Source: Nitrosomonas sp. | GTDB taxonomy: Bacteria > Pseudomonadota > Gammaproteobacteria > Burkholderiales > Nitrosomonadaceae | DNA length: 6,546 nucleotides | Direction of reading: 5' to 3' | NCBI GenBank assembly: GCA_029881855.1 | Contig: JAOULU010000101.1 | Location: 1-6,546, forward strand | Shown here: one piece after another, positions 1 through 6,277 of the stretch | Numbering within the stretch: the first letter of the stretch is position 1 | Layout: the number at the start of each line of letters is the position of its first letter | Program-made: the position numbers and the translations under genes | Notes under the pieces: model-generated | The model's input: the letters and a program-made list of their open reading frames with translations, nothing else | What the model was told of the DNA's origin: nothing | Databases searched by the model: none

Positions 1-71
1 TGTACAGGTAACTGTACATCTAGAGGAATGACTGTCCACGACAGAACCCGGCTTATCGGCTAGCTTCTCCT
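1..71 (+). ncRNA. rnpB: RNase P RNA (M1 RNA), 3' end only
   Basis: This is the 3' end of the catalytic RNA of ribonuclease P, which matures the 5' ends of tRNAs. Positions 28-59 closely match my memory of the E. coli rnpB 3' end, including the conserved CAGAACCCGGCTTATCGG block at 42-59 that forms the 3' strand of helix P4. Positions 58-67 (GGCTAGCTTC) fit the 3' strand of helix P1, followed by TCCT where E. coli has ACCT, so the mature end is placed near 71. Positions 1-18 form a 7-bp stem closed by GTAA, the expected GNRA-capped P18 hairpin. The 5' part lies outside the window. I see no clear hairpin-plus-T-run terminator after it, only the short TTTT at 71-74. Confidence 0.93.
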
Positions 72-266
72 TTTCCTCATTATATTTCCGCTCTATCACC
101 ACCAACCAGAAATATCGCAAAACAAAAAAAGAAAAAACCCACAATTAACCCCTTCTAATCTCTATAACTAGCATCAATTGTGAGTTTTAACACTGTGTGT
201 TTCCTCTTAAAAATTTATTCTTTATCAACACTTCAATTTTTAGTTGAAGCGTTTGAGAGATTGTAC

Positions 267-319
267 TAGTAGTCATTCCAGATCGTGTATGAATGGTTGT
301 ATATGCCAAATGACTACTA
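267..319 (+). repeat. 11-bp perfect inverted repeat in the leader
   Basis: TAGTAGTCATT at 267-277 is the exact reverse complement of AATGACTACTA at 309-319, with 31 bases between. The second arm ends about 25 bases before the ribosome binding site of the exported-protein gene. If transcribed, it could fold into a stem in the 5' untranslated RNA. As DNA it could be a widely spaced operator. The left arm overlaps an 8-bp palindrome, TACTAGTA, at 264-271. There is no T-run after it, so it does not look like an intrinsic terminator. Its role is unknown. Confidence 0.6.
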
Positions 320-343
320 ACCAATTAATAGACAAATATCAAT

Positions 344-352
344 AGAGAGGTG
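344..352 (+). promoter_or_regulatory. Ribosome binding site deciding the start at 359
   Basis: AGAGAGGTG at 344-352 is a good Shine-Dalgarno sequence about 6 bases before ATG 359. A GTG at 350 in the same frame lies inside this motif, so it is unlikely to be the start. Confidence 0.75.
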
Positions 353-358
353 ATTCTT

Positions 359-1207
359 ATGAAAGACCATTCGATTAAGGCTTATTTTATCAATGCATTA
401 ACAATACTGGTGCTGCTGTTAAGCGCCAGCTCTTTGGTTCTGGCTGATAAAGAAAAACATGAAAATAAAGGAAAAAATGAATTTGTCACACCCGATGGTT
501 TTGACAAATTGGTTCTGTATATGGGCAATGGCAAATTTGATCCCGGATTTAGCGAACCAAGGCCCGGGGTGTTTTGTGAAGGTTTATTTTGTGACGGCAC
601 TTTTTTCCAAAAGGACATTATGGGTCGCACTGATGCCGAGATCCTGGAACTGAGAGAAACGGCTAAAGCACATTTTTATGATTTTTTCGGTATTGATGTC
701 GACGACCCTGCAATGGCTGGTCGTATCAGCTTTGATTTATTTATGGTTAATCCTGATTTTCAGTACCGTGTTCATGCGCTTTCTGGAGAGCAAGTACCTA
801 GTGAGGGCTGGATAATCCGTGACGGTGGATATAGCCTGACCATTACAGATCCGGCAGGTATCGCGCTCGGTGGTGAATCAACCGGCTTACATGCTGCACA
901 AGGTGCTGGTGGGTTTTTTGGTAACTACAATATTCTAACCACAGATAAGCATGGCAATGCCAATGGTGAACTAATTATTCATTATGCATCAGAAACACCG
1001 ACTGTTCCGCTCGCAAATGGTGATTTCTACTTCAAATGTGCGATGTTTAATGATGAATGGGGTGAAGGCATCGGCATGGGCATCATGAACTTCATTCCTC
1101 GAGATGATGGTCTTGTCCGAGGTAATGTTCGCAACGTCTTGACTTTTGCTCCTGCCAGCACAGTTGAGGACTTCCCAATCTCACCAGCATTTGATGAAAA
1201 ACCTTAA
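359..1207 (+). CDS. Exported protein of unknown function, 282 aa
   Basis: I do not recognise a family. Residues 1-29 look like a Sec signal peptide: charged start (MKDHSIK), hydrophobic core at about 10-28, and a Val-Leu-Ala site before Asp30, suggesting cleavage after Ala29. It is therefore probably periplasmic or secreted. The mature part begins with a charged, Lys-rich stretch (31-40). It has a close Cys pair at 73 and 78 (FCEGLFC) that could form a disulfide, and a third Cys at 227. The middle and C-terminal parts (about 130-270) are rich in Gly, aromatic and Asp residues with alternating hydrophobic segments, suggesting a beta-rich fold. No further membrane segment is seen. The start at 359 was chosen over GTG 350 from the ribosome binding site. 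It is separated from the biosynthetic genes by a gap with a strong stem, so it is probably a separate transcription unit. A link to the cluster is unproven. Confidence 0.85.
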   Translation: MKDHSIKAYFINALTILVLLLSASSLVLADKEKHENKGKNEFVTPDGFDKLVLYMGNGKFDPGFSEPRPGVFCEGLFCDGTFFQKDIMGRTDAEILELRETAKAHFYDFFGIDVDDPAMAGRISFDLFMVNPDFQYRVHALSGEQVPSEGWIIRDGGYSLTITDPAGIALGGESTGLHAAQGAGGFFGNYNILTTDKHGNANGELIIHYASETPTVPLANGDFYFKCAMFNDEWGEGIGMGIMNFIPRDDGLVRGNVRNVLTFAPASTVEDFPISPAFDEKP

Positions 1208-1244
1208 ATAAAACATTTAGGCATCATTCTTTATTCTGGCACGC

Positions 1245-1291
1245 AGCGAGCCACCCTTTTTGATTTTCCCAATTGGATTAGGTGGCTCGCT
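1245..1291 (+). terminator. GC-rich 11-bp stem-loop in the gap; possible terminator or attenuator
   Basis: AGCGAGCCACC at 1245-1255 pairs perfectly with GGTGGCTCGCT at 1281-1291 across a 25-base loop that contains a T-run and the palindrome CCAATTGG. It sits 38 bases after the stop of the exported-protein gene and about 45 bases before the start of the acyl carrier protein gene. Neither strand shows a T-run after the stem, so it is not a classical intrinsic terminator. It may be a factor-assisted terminator, an mRNA-stabilising 3' hairpin or an attenuator of the downstream operon. The structure is plain in the sequence; the function is a guess. Confidence 0.5.
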
Positions 1292-1323
1292 CAAATACAG
1301 CACTTAATTTAACGCTTAATCTC

Positions 1324-1331
1324 AAAGGTGG
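1324..1331 (+). promoter_or_regulatory. Ribosome binding site deciding the start at 1337
   Basis: AAAGGTGG ends 5 bases before ATG 1337. An in-frame GTG at 1328 falls inside this motif and has no binding site of its own, so ATG 1337 is preferred. Confidence 0.65.
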
Positions 1332-1336
1332 CAAAA

Positions 1337-1573
1337 ATGAATACGACTGAAATAGAAACAAATGTCCGCAAATTTATGGCTGAAGAACTAATGTTTGAAC
1401 AAGCCGAAGAAATTGCGGTTGATGAAGCGCTAACCCTGGACAGCCTTGATCAAACCGAGCTCAGGGTATTTATCAGTGAGACTTATAAAGTTGATACAGA
1501 TTTAGAAAAGGTTCCGCCAGAACATATAGGAACGATTAAAAATATTGTATCGCTGGTTCAAAGCCAAAATTAA
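1337..1573 (+). CDS. Acyl carrier protein, 78 aa
   Basis: A small acidic carrier protein that would hold acyl intermediates as thioesters on a 4'-phosphopantetheine arm in the cytoplasm. The attachment motif is LTLDSLDQTEL, with the modified serine at Ser36 (Asp35-Ser36-Leu37). It is followed by the recognition helix, with the usual DSLD context of type II ACPs, and by a C-terminal helix ending at 78. The length matches free-standing ACPs (about 75-90 aa). The start is ATG 1337, set by the AAAGGTGG binding site; GTG 1328 would add three residues. It is the first gene of the seven-gene run. Its sequence is unlike housekeeping AcpP around the serine (not GADSLDTVE), so it is probably dedicated to this pathway, loaded by the AMP ligase and used by the KS pair downstream. 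A phosphopantetheinyl transferase is not seen here and would come from elsewhere. Confidence 0.92.
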   Translation: MNTTEIETNVRKFMAEELMFEQAEEIAVDEALTLDSLDQTELRVFISETYKVDTDLEKVPPEHIGTIKNIVSLVQSQN

Positions 1574-1615
1574 ACCTTCGCTAATTCTTTTAATAAAAAA
1601 CGGGCCGCTCTATCA

Positions 1616-2092
1616 ATGAATAAAATGAAAGCTTCGCAATCAGACCTGCTCAACGGCTCCGTATATTCAGAAAAACAGCCGGCCTATAACCGAACTATCC
1701 ATGTTTATGAAACTGATAAGGATGGTGTTGTACATTTCAGCAACTATTTCAAAATTGCAGAGGAAGCTTTGTATTCCGGACTAAGACAATTGGGCTTTGC
1801 ATTTGAGTGCTCTGAATATTCAATGGCAATGATTAATACAAGTGCCGATTATATTCATCCAATCAAATTCGCGGAACAACTTGATATCGTAATCTCCGAA
1901 ATTAAAGTAAAACGGGTCAAGCTAGTGTTTTCAATTGATTTTAAAAATAGTCAGCAAGTTAGCTTAGCTAAAGTACAACTCACATTTGTATTAATCGACC
2001 CAAAAGATAGAAAAGCCATACCTGTACCTGAACAACTTAAGCTTAGCTTATCCCAATTGAGAAACATAAACCCAACCACAAACGGCAATTGA
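1616..2092 (+). CDS. FadM/YbgC-like (4HBT family) hotdog acyl thioesterase, 158 aa
   Basis: A predicted hotdog-fold thioesterase that hydrolyses acyl-CoA or acyl-ACP thioesters. The diagnostic N-terminal motif is at 31-44: Tyr31-Glu-Thr-Asp34 then Asp36-Gly-Val-Val-His40 and Asn43-Tyr44. In 4-hydroxybenzoyl-CoA thioesterase and YbgC relatives the equivalent Asp is catalytic, so Asp34 is the likely nucleophile or base. The later strands (about 80-128) fit the hotdog sheet, and the length is in the family range (130-160 aa). About 22 residues precede the domain. No good Shine-Dalgarno sequence precedes ATG 1616, and an in-frame ATG at 1625 is an alternative. The next gene starts one base after its stop, suggesting translational coupling. 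Role by context: releasing the finished acyl chain or editing stalled ACP intermediates. Aryl polyene clusters carry a comparable thioesterase. The substrate is unknown. Confidence 0.87.
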   Translation: MNKMKASQSDLLNGSVYSEKQPAYNRTIHVYETDKDGVVHFSNYFKIAEEALYSGLRQLGFAFECSEYSMAMINTSADYIHPIKFAEQLDIVISEIKVKRVKLVFSIDFKNSQQVSLAKVQLTFVLIDPKDRKAIPVPEQLKLSLSQLRNINPTTNGN

Positions 2093-2093
2093 A

Positions 2094-2666
2094 ATGAACA
2101 ATGAATTAAATTTTGAAAAAGTTATGGCGCTTAGTGGACAAGGCCAAGGATCTATTCCACATACAGAATGTAAAAAATACCTCAGGCATACCCATCCAAT
2201 GCTAAGTCTCGATCATGTTGCTGACCACGATTTTACAGCTGGCTGGATTCATGCAGTAAGAGGAATTTCATGCTCTGACCCCGTCTTTGCGGGCCATTTT
2301 CCTGATGCGGGTGTTTACCCAGGAACCAATTTAAATCAAGATGTTAACCAAGTTGGAATATTACTTTTTATTGGTATGACTTCACCATTAAAGCATGGCG
2401 GCACCAACGAAGAAATTACCGCTGTTAATGCCGTCAGCTCAGAATATGGGCATCCTGTTCCGCCAGGATGCCTGCTTGATATGGCTATCTGGGCAACAAA
2501 GCTTGAGGGCAAAAAGAAGATTTTACTGCAATTTGAAAGCCGCGTTAGAGATTTTCCTTACTACTCAAAAGCCAATAAATATGGCCTCAAATTTGAAGCG
2601 GCTATCAAAGGTAGTTGCACATTAGTTAGGGCTAAACGAAGCTTTTATGATGGTATTTGGCTTTAA
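2094..2666 (+). CDS. FabZ/FabA-like hotdog dehydratase homologue with altered catalytic residue, 190 aa
   Basis: A homologue of 3-hydroxyacyl-ACP dehydratases. The first part carries a FabZ-like HTHPMLSLDHV segment at 32-42. The signature Gly67-His68-Phe69-Pro70 is followed by Val74-Tyr-Pro76-Gly77, so the catalytic His is His68. The second half has HPVPPGCLL (about 122-130), matching the FabZ VPGDxL strand. In FabZ/FabA the catalytic Glu or Asp lies five residues after the PG. Here that position is Gln82, with Asp83 next, while the conserved Gln four residues on (Gln86) keeps the register. The enzyme may use Asp83, be weak, or act as a non-catalytic binding or isomerase-like protein. At 190 aa it is longer than FabZ (about 150), with roughly 28 extra N-terminal residues. 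ATG 2094 follows the previous stop by one base, with only a weak ribosome binding site. It probably acts on chains made by the KS encoded next. Confidence 0.83.
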   Translation: MNNELNFEKVMALSGQGQGSIPHTECKKYLRHTHPMLSLDHVADHDFTAGWIHAVRGISCSDPVFAGHFPDAGVYPGTNLNQDVNQVGILLFIGMTSPLKHGGTNEEITAVNAVSSEYGHPVPPGCLLDMAIWATKLEGKKKILLQFESRVRDFPYYSKANKYGLKFEAAIKGSCTLVRAKRSFYDGIWL

Positions 2667-2674
2667 TTAACATG

Positions 2675-2680
2675 TAAGGA
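2675..2680 (+). promoter_or_regulatory. Ribosome binding site of the ketosynthase gene
   Basis: TAAGGA lies 8 bases before ATG 2689. It is the clearest Shine-Dalgarno sequence inside the operon; most neighbours rely on coupling or weak sites. Confidence 0.65.
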
Positions 2681-2688
2681 AATTAAAA

Positions 2689-3804
2689 ATGGATGCTTTT
2701 ATCGTTCACCCCAATGCATTTACAAGCCTTGGCCACAGTGAAAATTTATGGCGCAATTTATTAGATGGTCGCTGCGGACTGACTGCAGCAAACACTATTT
2801 TTCCTGAATTTTTTCCAGACAATTTCAGCAAAATTGGTGCAATTAGTGGCTTATCTACGCATGACTCTCGACTCATGCAAATATTACACCGTGTTGGTTA
2901 TTCTTTGATACCAGAAGAGGCAAACAATTGCGAACTCATTTTAGGCGCAAGCAGCTTAGGCGATCTTGAAGGATCGTTTGCTGGTGACCCTTTTGGCTGC
3001 ATCCAGCATTATTTAGAAAACAATAAACCCACACTTGCGCCGTTATTTAATGGCGTTATTTCAAGCGCATGCTCCAGCGGTACAGATGTTTTATCCTTGG
3101 CGGCAATTATGGTTCACCAGCAGAAATATGATGTCATCGGCGTACTTGCTGTTGATTGTCTGGATCAAGGAAAATTACTGCAACATGTCACTTTAGGCAC
3201 ACAAGCACAAGATTGCGCAAGGCCCTTTGATATTAACCGAACAGGGACCTCTTTTGGTGAAGGCGGTGGCTTCGCCATGATCGTTAATGAGCGTGGGCTC
3301 AAAAAGCTCCATGCAGACCAAGTATTTAAAATTTGTGGTTTTGGTATGTCCTGCGATGCCAAGCATATTACCGCACCAGATGAAACGGGGGAGACGCCCG
3401 CCTTAGCCATAACTCGAGCACTCTTAGCATCTGGACTTGCGCCAGCAGACGTTGGTTACATCAACGCACATGCAAGTGGCACCCCCTTGAATGATCAAGT
3501 TGAATCAATCGCGCTGCATAAAGCTTTTGGTCGCACGCTTGGCAACATTGCCGTTAATGGCACTAAAGGTGCCATTGGTCACTTATTAGGTGCAACAGGT
3601 CTAGTAGAAGCTATTTTAACGTGCTGGTCTTTATCTAACCAACATGCACCAGGAACAGTAGGCCTTGAAAATAAAGATGAAGCATTAAATCTTCCTGTCA
3701 CTGTTGGTGGTTTTTCCGAGAAAATCTTAAAACCTATTGGTTTGTCAACAACTTTGGGGTTTGGTGGTGTTAACTCAGCTATCGTGATCGAATCTTTAAA
3801 TTAG
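2689..3804 (+). CDS. Beta-ketoacyl-ACP synthase (KS, FabF-like), 371 aa
   Basis: The condensing enzyme of the cluster, expected to extend an ACP-bound chain by decarboxylative Claisen condensation with malonyl-ACP in the cytoplasm. The full triad is present: Cys128 in SSACSSG, His261 in NAHASGTPLND, and His298 in GTKGAIGHLLGATG, with the structural Lys293. Other KS landmarks are the FDINRTGTSFGEGGG loop (after about 180) and the C-terminal LGFGGVNSAIVIE strand with the Phe gate. It is shorter than FabF (about 410 aa). The shortening lies before the Cys, which is residue 128 here but about 163 in E. coli FabF; the start is well supported by TAAGGA upstream. This compact form resembles KSs of aryl polyene clusters. 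It is followed, after 8 bases, by a half-size KS-like gene that is the obvious heterodimer partner. Confidence 0.93.
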   Translation: MDAFIVHPNAFTSLGHSENLWRNLLDGRCGLTAANTIFPEFFPDNFSKIGAISGLSTHDSRLMQILHRVGYSLIPEEANNCELILGASSLGDLEGSFAGDPFGCIQHYLENNKPTLAPLFNGVISSACSSGTDVLSLAAIMVHQQKYDVIGVLAVDCLDQGKLLQHVTLGTQAQDCARPFDINRTGTSFGEGGGFAMIVNERGLKKLHADQVFKICGFGMSCDAKHITAPDETGETPALAITRALLASGLAPADVGYINAHASGTPLNDQVESIALHKAFGRTLGNIAVNGTKGAIGHLLGATGLVEAILTCWSLSNQHAPGTVGLENKDEALNLPVTVGGFSEKILKPIGLSTTLGFGGVNSAIVIESLN

Positions 3805-3812
3805 GAAAGGCT

Positions 3813-4385
3813 ATGGATAACTTAAATTGCTTCTTCAGTTCATACTCAACACCAGACGACATAGTTCCTGTACCAGATTTGCTCAAAGGTAAAGACAAGC
3901 GCGCAGATACAGCAGCCCGAATCGCGGTATTAGCGGCAAGCAATATGCTCCAAGAGAAACCTAATATCGATTTAACTTCATTAAATGTTGTGGTTATTAA
4001 TCGAGAAGGGTGCAAATCTCATATCAACAAAGTTTCAAATGGCATAAAAAACCATCAGCCTGCTCAAGGTTTTTTTGTTCGCGGTGGCCCACAAACATTG
4101 GCAACTTATACAGCCTTAGCACTGGATTCACACGGCGCGGCATTTACTTTTGTTGGTGACAAAAATATCTTGTCCGACGCAATCACCACTGCTTTTTATC
4201 TTGCCAACAACATAGATAACGGCGCGACACTAATTACCGTTGTTGTTAAGAATCATGGCCCTGGTTATCAAGCAAATTCAGCACTTATTCTTGGTAAGAG
4301 CGGTCATTTGGAAGGCGTTTCATCTCTTGAGGAAAAAACACTACACAATCATTTGTCACAAGCTTTTGAATTGGACGCAAACTAA
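3813..4385 (+). CDS. Half-length ketosynthase-like protein, possible chain length factor, 190 aa
   Basis: It resembles the N-terminal half of a thiolase-fold ketosynthase, as in the Ketoacyl-synt_2 family (PF13723), whose members in aryl polyene clusters are labelled chain length factors. The region ARIAVLAASNML (35-46) and the VVVINREG strand (59-66) lead to RGGPQTLATYTALAL (90-104). This last stretch occupies the place of the KS nucleophile loop (SSACSSG in the upstream KS). By eye, Gln94 falls at the Cys position, as in chain length factors of type II polyketide synthases. The C-terminal half with the two active-site histidines is missing: the protein stops after the ALILGKSG strand and a short helix. 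A KS of its own activity is therefore not expected. It starts 8 bases after the KS stop with AGGAAAGG at 3803-3810, and its stop overlaps the next start. The likely role is a non-catalytic partner of the KS. Homology is weaker than for the other genes. Confidence 0.68.
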   Translation: MDNLNCFFSSYSTPDDIVPVPDLLKGKDKRADTAARIAVLAASNMLQEKPNIDLTSLNVVVINREGCKSHINKVSNGIKNHQPAQGFFVRGGPQTLATYTALALDSHGAAFTFVGDKNILSDAITTAFYLANNIDNGATLITVVVKNHGPGYQANSALILGKSGHLEGVSSLEEKTLHNHLSQAFELDAN

Positions 4386-5815
4386 TGGATATTAAACAAT
4401 TACTATCGGAATTAAGTCAGACTGATAAAGTGGTGATTTCTGACAGTCATGCTACCTTGACAGGCAAACAGTTGGCTCAGAATATTCAGGTACTGTCTAA
4501 AAGGATGTATGAAATCGGCATTAAAGATAAAAGAATTTGTTTGCTTAGAATGACAAACCGTATTGATTCAGTAACAACTTTGCTGGCAGCGCTTCTTAAT
4601 CATTCCGTTGTCTTTGTGGCGAATCCACATGATCCGATAAGAAGAGTTTGCAACATACTAGAAAAATTCTCAGTGTATGCTCTCTTAACAGACCGAGCAA
4701 CGTCTGTCACGATACAAAAAAGAGTCTCTGATCAGCATCTCAGTCTTCATCACTTGCTAGATGATAATGAATTTTATGCGGGTTTACTTCAATCAAATGA
4801 TCAGCCTATTTCCGATATTGACTGTGAAATGCAAGATGCAGATATCGCAATATTTAGCTCTGGATCAACGGGTGAGCCTAAGGCAATTTTGCATAAAATT
4901 GAAAATCTATTATTAAACGCACAACTACATATTCAATCCATAGACTTAGCCGAAGAAGATAGAGTCGGCATTACATTACCTTTGTATTATAGCTATGGTT
5001 TGGTGGCAAATTTATTCAGTGGGTTAATTGCCAAATCAACGATTTATTTAAATTCACAAATTGGCTCCATTGATTCCGAGTGGATAAAACAACACAAAAT
5101 TTCGGTTTTAAGCATTACACCTTTCATCGCTAAAAAGCTGGATCACTTTCACCCCAGCTTAAAAAAAATCACTGTTGGCGGGGATATTTTATATAGCAAA
5201 GATGCTGGCAAATTGCTTGACCTGTATCCAAACAGCTCGATTTATTCAACCTATGGGTTAACCGAAGCGGGACCTCGCGTCTCCACCCATAAAATTGATC
5301 AATTTCTACTGAATCAGAGTTTTATTGTGTCATTAGGCTCACCGCTGGATGGCGTAACACTTTCTCTACAAAACAATGAAACGCATGGGGAATTGTTGGT
5401 CAATACACCAACCCCTATGCTCGGATACTTTTATGGGAAGGGCACCCAGTTTATACCGCAAAAAGGCTCATTAATCCAAACTGGAGACTTGTATGACAAA
5501 AGACAGGGTGAGTTTTATTTTGTCGGCAGGGAAAAGAAAATCATTTTTCAAGGGGGCGAGAAGGTTTTTCCACTAATGGTTGAAAACGCAATTCATAGCA
5601 TTGAAGGCGTGTCTGATGTGTTGGTTTCAAGTTCTCAGGATCAAGAAAAAGGCGAAATAGCAAAAGCTTATATCGTAATTAATAACAACCTGACACTACA
5701 AGAAATCAAGAAAAAACTTAAACAACAACTCTCTCGTTCATTAATTCCAGAACAATTTGAATTAGTTGACTATATTCCGCGTTCATTAACCGGGAAAGTA
5801 CAGGCTCGAGTATGA
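4385..5815 (+). CDS. AMP-dependent acyl/aryl acid ligase (ANL superfamily), 476 aa
   Basis: It adenylates a carboxylic acid and transfers it to a thiol, here most likely the ACP encoded at the start of the operon. The ATP-binding loop is SSGSTGEPK (158-166), the A5 motif is YGLTEAG (290-296), and the A7 motif is TGD (366-368) followed by FVGREKKII with Arg382. The C-terminal catalytic lysine is Lys471 in PRSLTGKVQAR. All core residues are present, so it should be active. It is somewhat short (476 aa against about 500-550) and has no fused carrier or reductase domain. It starts ATG 4385, overlapping the previous stop by one base, and its own stop overlaps the next start in ATGA, so it is translationally coupled on both sides. 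Aryl polyene clusters use such a ligase to load an aromatic starter, but fatty acids or short acids cannot be excluded from sequence alone. Confidence 0.92.
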   Translation: MDIKQLLSELSQTDKVVISDSHATLTGKQLAQNIQVLSKRMYEIGIKDKRICLLRMTNRIDSVTTLLAALLNHSVVFVANPHDPIRRVCNILEKFSVYALLTDRATSVTIQKRVSDQHLSLHHLLDDNEFYAGLLQSNDQPISDIDCEMQDADIAIFSSGSTGEPKAILHKIENLLLNAQLHIQSIDLAEEDRVGITLPLYYSYGLVANLFSGLIAKSTIYLNSQIGSIDSEWIKQHKISVLSITPFIAKKLDHFHPSLKKITVGGDILYSKDAGKLLDLYPNSSIYSTYGLTEAGPRVSTHKIDQFLLNQSFIVSLGSPLDGVTLSLQNNETHGELLVNTPTPMLGYFYGKGTQFIPQKGSLIQTGDLYDKRQGEFYFVGREKKIIFQGGEKVFPLMVENAIHSIEGVSDVLVSSSQDQEKGEIAKAYIVINNNLTLQEIKKKLKQQLSRSLIPEQFELVDYIPRSLTGKVQARV

Positions 5816-6258
5816 ACTTAGAATCAGACAATCACAAACTGGTGGGCAGTTGGTTTTTAGAAAAATACACCGTTACCAAATCAAATAACCACCCAATATT
5901 ATTATGGGGCAAGCACGCATCCGGTCTCATTATTTATCTAGAAAATGGTCACATGTCTGTACAAGTGTCCGATGCAGACAGACCCAATTTCATTAATGAT
6001 GACTTGCGTGCCGCTAGTACCGAGGAAATCACCCGGGCGTTTACTGGATACACCGCCTATTTTGGCAAATATGAATACCAGGAAAAAAATAATTGTGTGC
6101 TTCATTTTGTCGAACAATCTGTGTTTCCAAACTGGAACGGTGTAACGCACACTCGGTATGTTTCACTAGATGACAACAAGCTAATACTTCGTACCCCGCC
6201 TATTTTAATTGATGGTGATGCTTGTGAAATGCAGATGTTCTGGCAGAGAATTGATTAA
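5812..6258 (+). CDS. Lipocalin-like domain protein (Lipocalin_5 type), 148 aa
   Basis: A small single-domain protein matching the Lipocalin_5 family (PF13924) from memory. It has the opening LVGSWFLEKY with Gly12 and Trp14, a GLIIYLENGHMSVQ strand pair (about 38-51), AYFGKYEY (82-89), the H98-F-V-E motif, FPNWNG (105-110), and a closing LRTPP...FWQRID. The length fits one whole domain. No signal peptide is seen, so it is probably cytoplasmic. Family members often occur beside polyketide or other secondary-metabolite genes, but their biochemistry is poorly defined. The beta-barrel could bind a hydrophobic product or catalyse a cyclisation or isomerisation; which one is unknown. The start overlaps the ligase stop by four bases (ATGA), strongly suggesting co-translation and a pathway role. 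Confidence 0.82.
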   Translation: MNLESDNHKLVGSWFLEKYTVTKSNNHPILLWGKHASGLIIYLENGHMSVQVSDADRPNFINDDLRAASTEEITRAFTGYTAYFGKYEYQEKNNCVLHFVEQSVFPNWNGVTHTRYVSLDDNKLILRTPPILIDGDACEMQMFWQRID

Positions 6259-6277
6259 CTCATTTAAGGCAAAGATA

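Larger units (their letters stand above)
72..358 (+). other. Non-coding leader between rnpB and the first gene
   Basis: No convincing gene was found on either strand. It holds an A-rich tract at about 119-137, a TATAAC hexamer at 163-168 that resembles a -10 box but has no matching -35, and a dyad at 231-249 (CTTCAA and TTGAAG, extendable by a G-T and an A-T pair). It also holds an 11-bp inverted repeat at 267-319, described separately. The promoter of the downstream exported-protein gene probably lies here, but I cannot assign one with confidence. Confidence 0.6.

Noticed and set aside
1..18. TGTACAG-GTAA-CTGTACA looks like a lux box, LexA-type or TetR/GntR-type operator.
   Set aside because: It falls where helix P18 of RNase P RNA should be, and the GTAA spacer is the expected GNRA tetraloop, so RNA structure explains it.
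119..137. A-rich tract that could be the T-run of a minus-strand terminator.
   Set aside because: No stem lies next to it on the appropriate side, and no minus-strand gene is seen that it would end.
179..196. CRP-like half sites (TGTGA ... ACACT) in the leader.
   Set aside because: The second half matches the consensus poorly and no promoter is positioned convincingly next to it.
244..272. Possible sigma-70 promoter with TTGAAG as the -35 box.
   Set aside because: No acceptable -10 hexamer lies 16-18 bases downstream.
382..630. Minus-strand open frame inside the exported-protein gene.
   Set aside because: It is antisense to a gene with a signal peptide and good ribosome binding site, and its translation has no recognisable domain.
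1273..1301. Possible promoter for the ACP operon (TTGGAT, 17 bases, TACAGC).
   Set aside because: Each hexamer matches the consensus at only about three positions, and it overlaps the stem-loop.
3165..3410. Minus-strand open frame inside the ketosynthase gene.
   Set aside because: It is antisense to conserved KS motifs and is explained by codon composition of the real gene.
5938..6150. Open frames on both strands inside the lipocalin-like gene.
   Set aside because: The family motifs and the ATGA coupling clearly support the 5812-6258 frame only.
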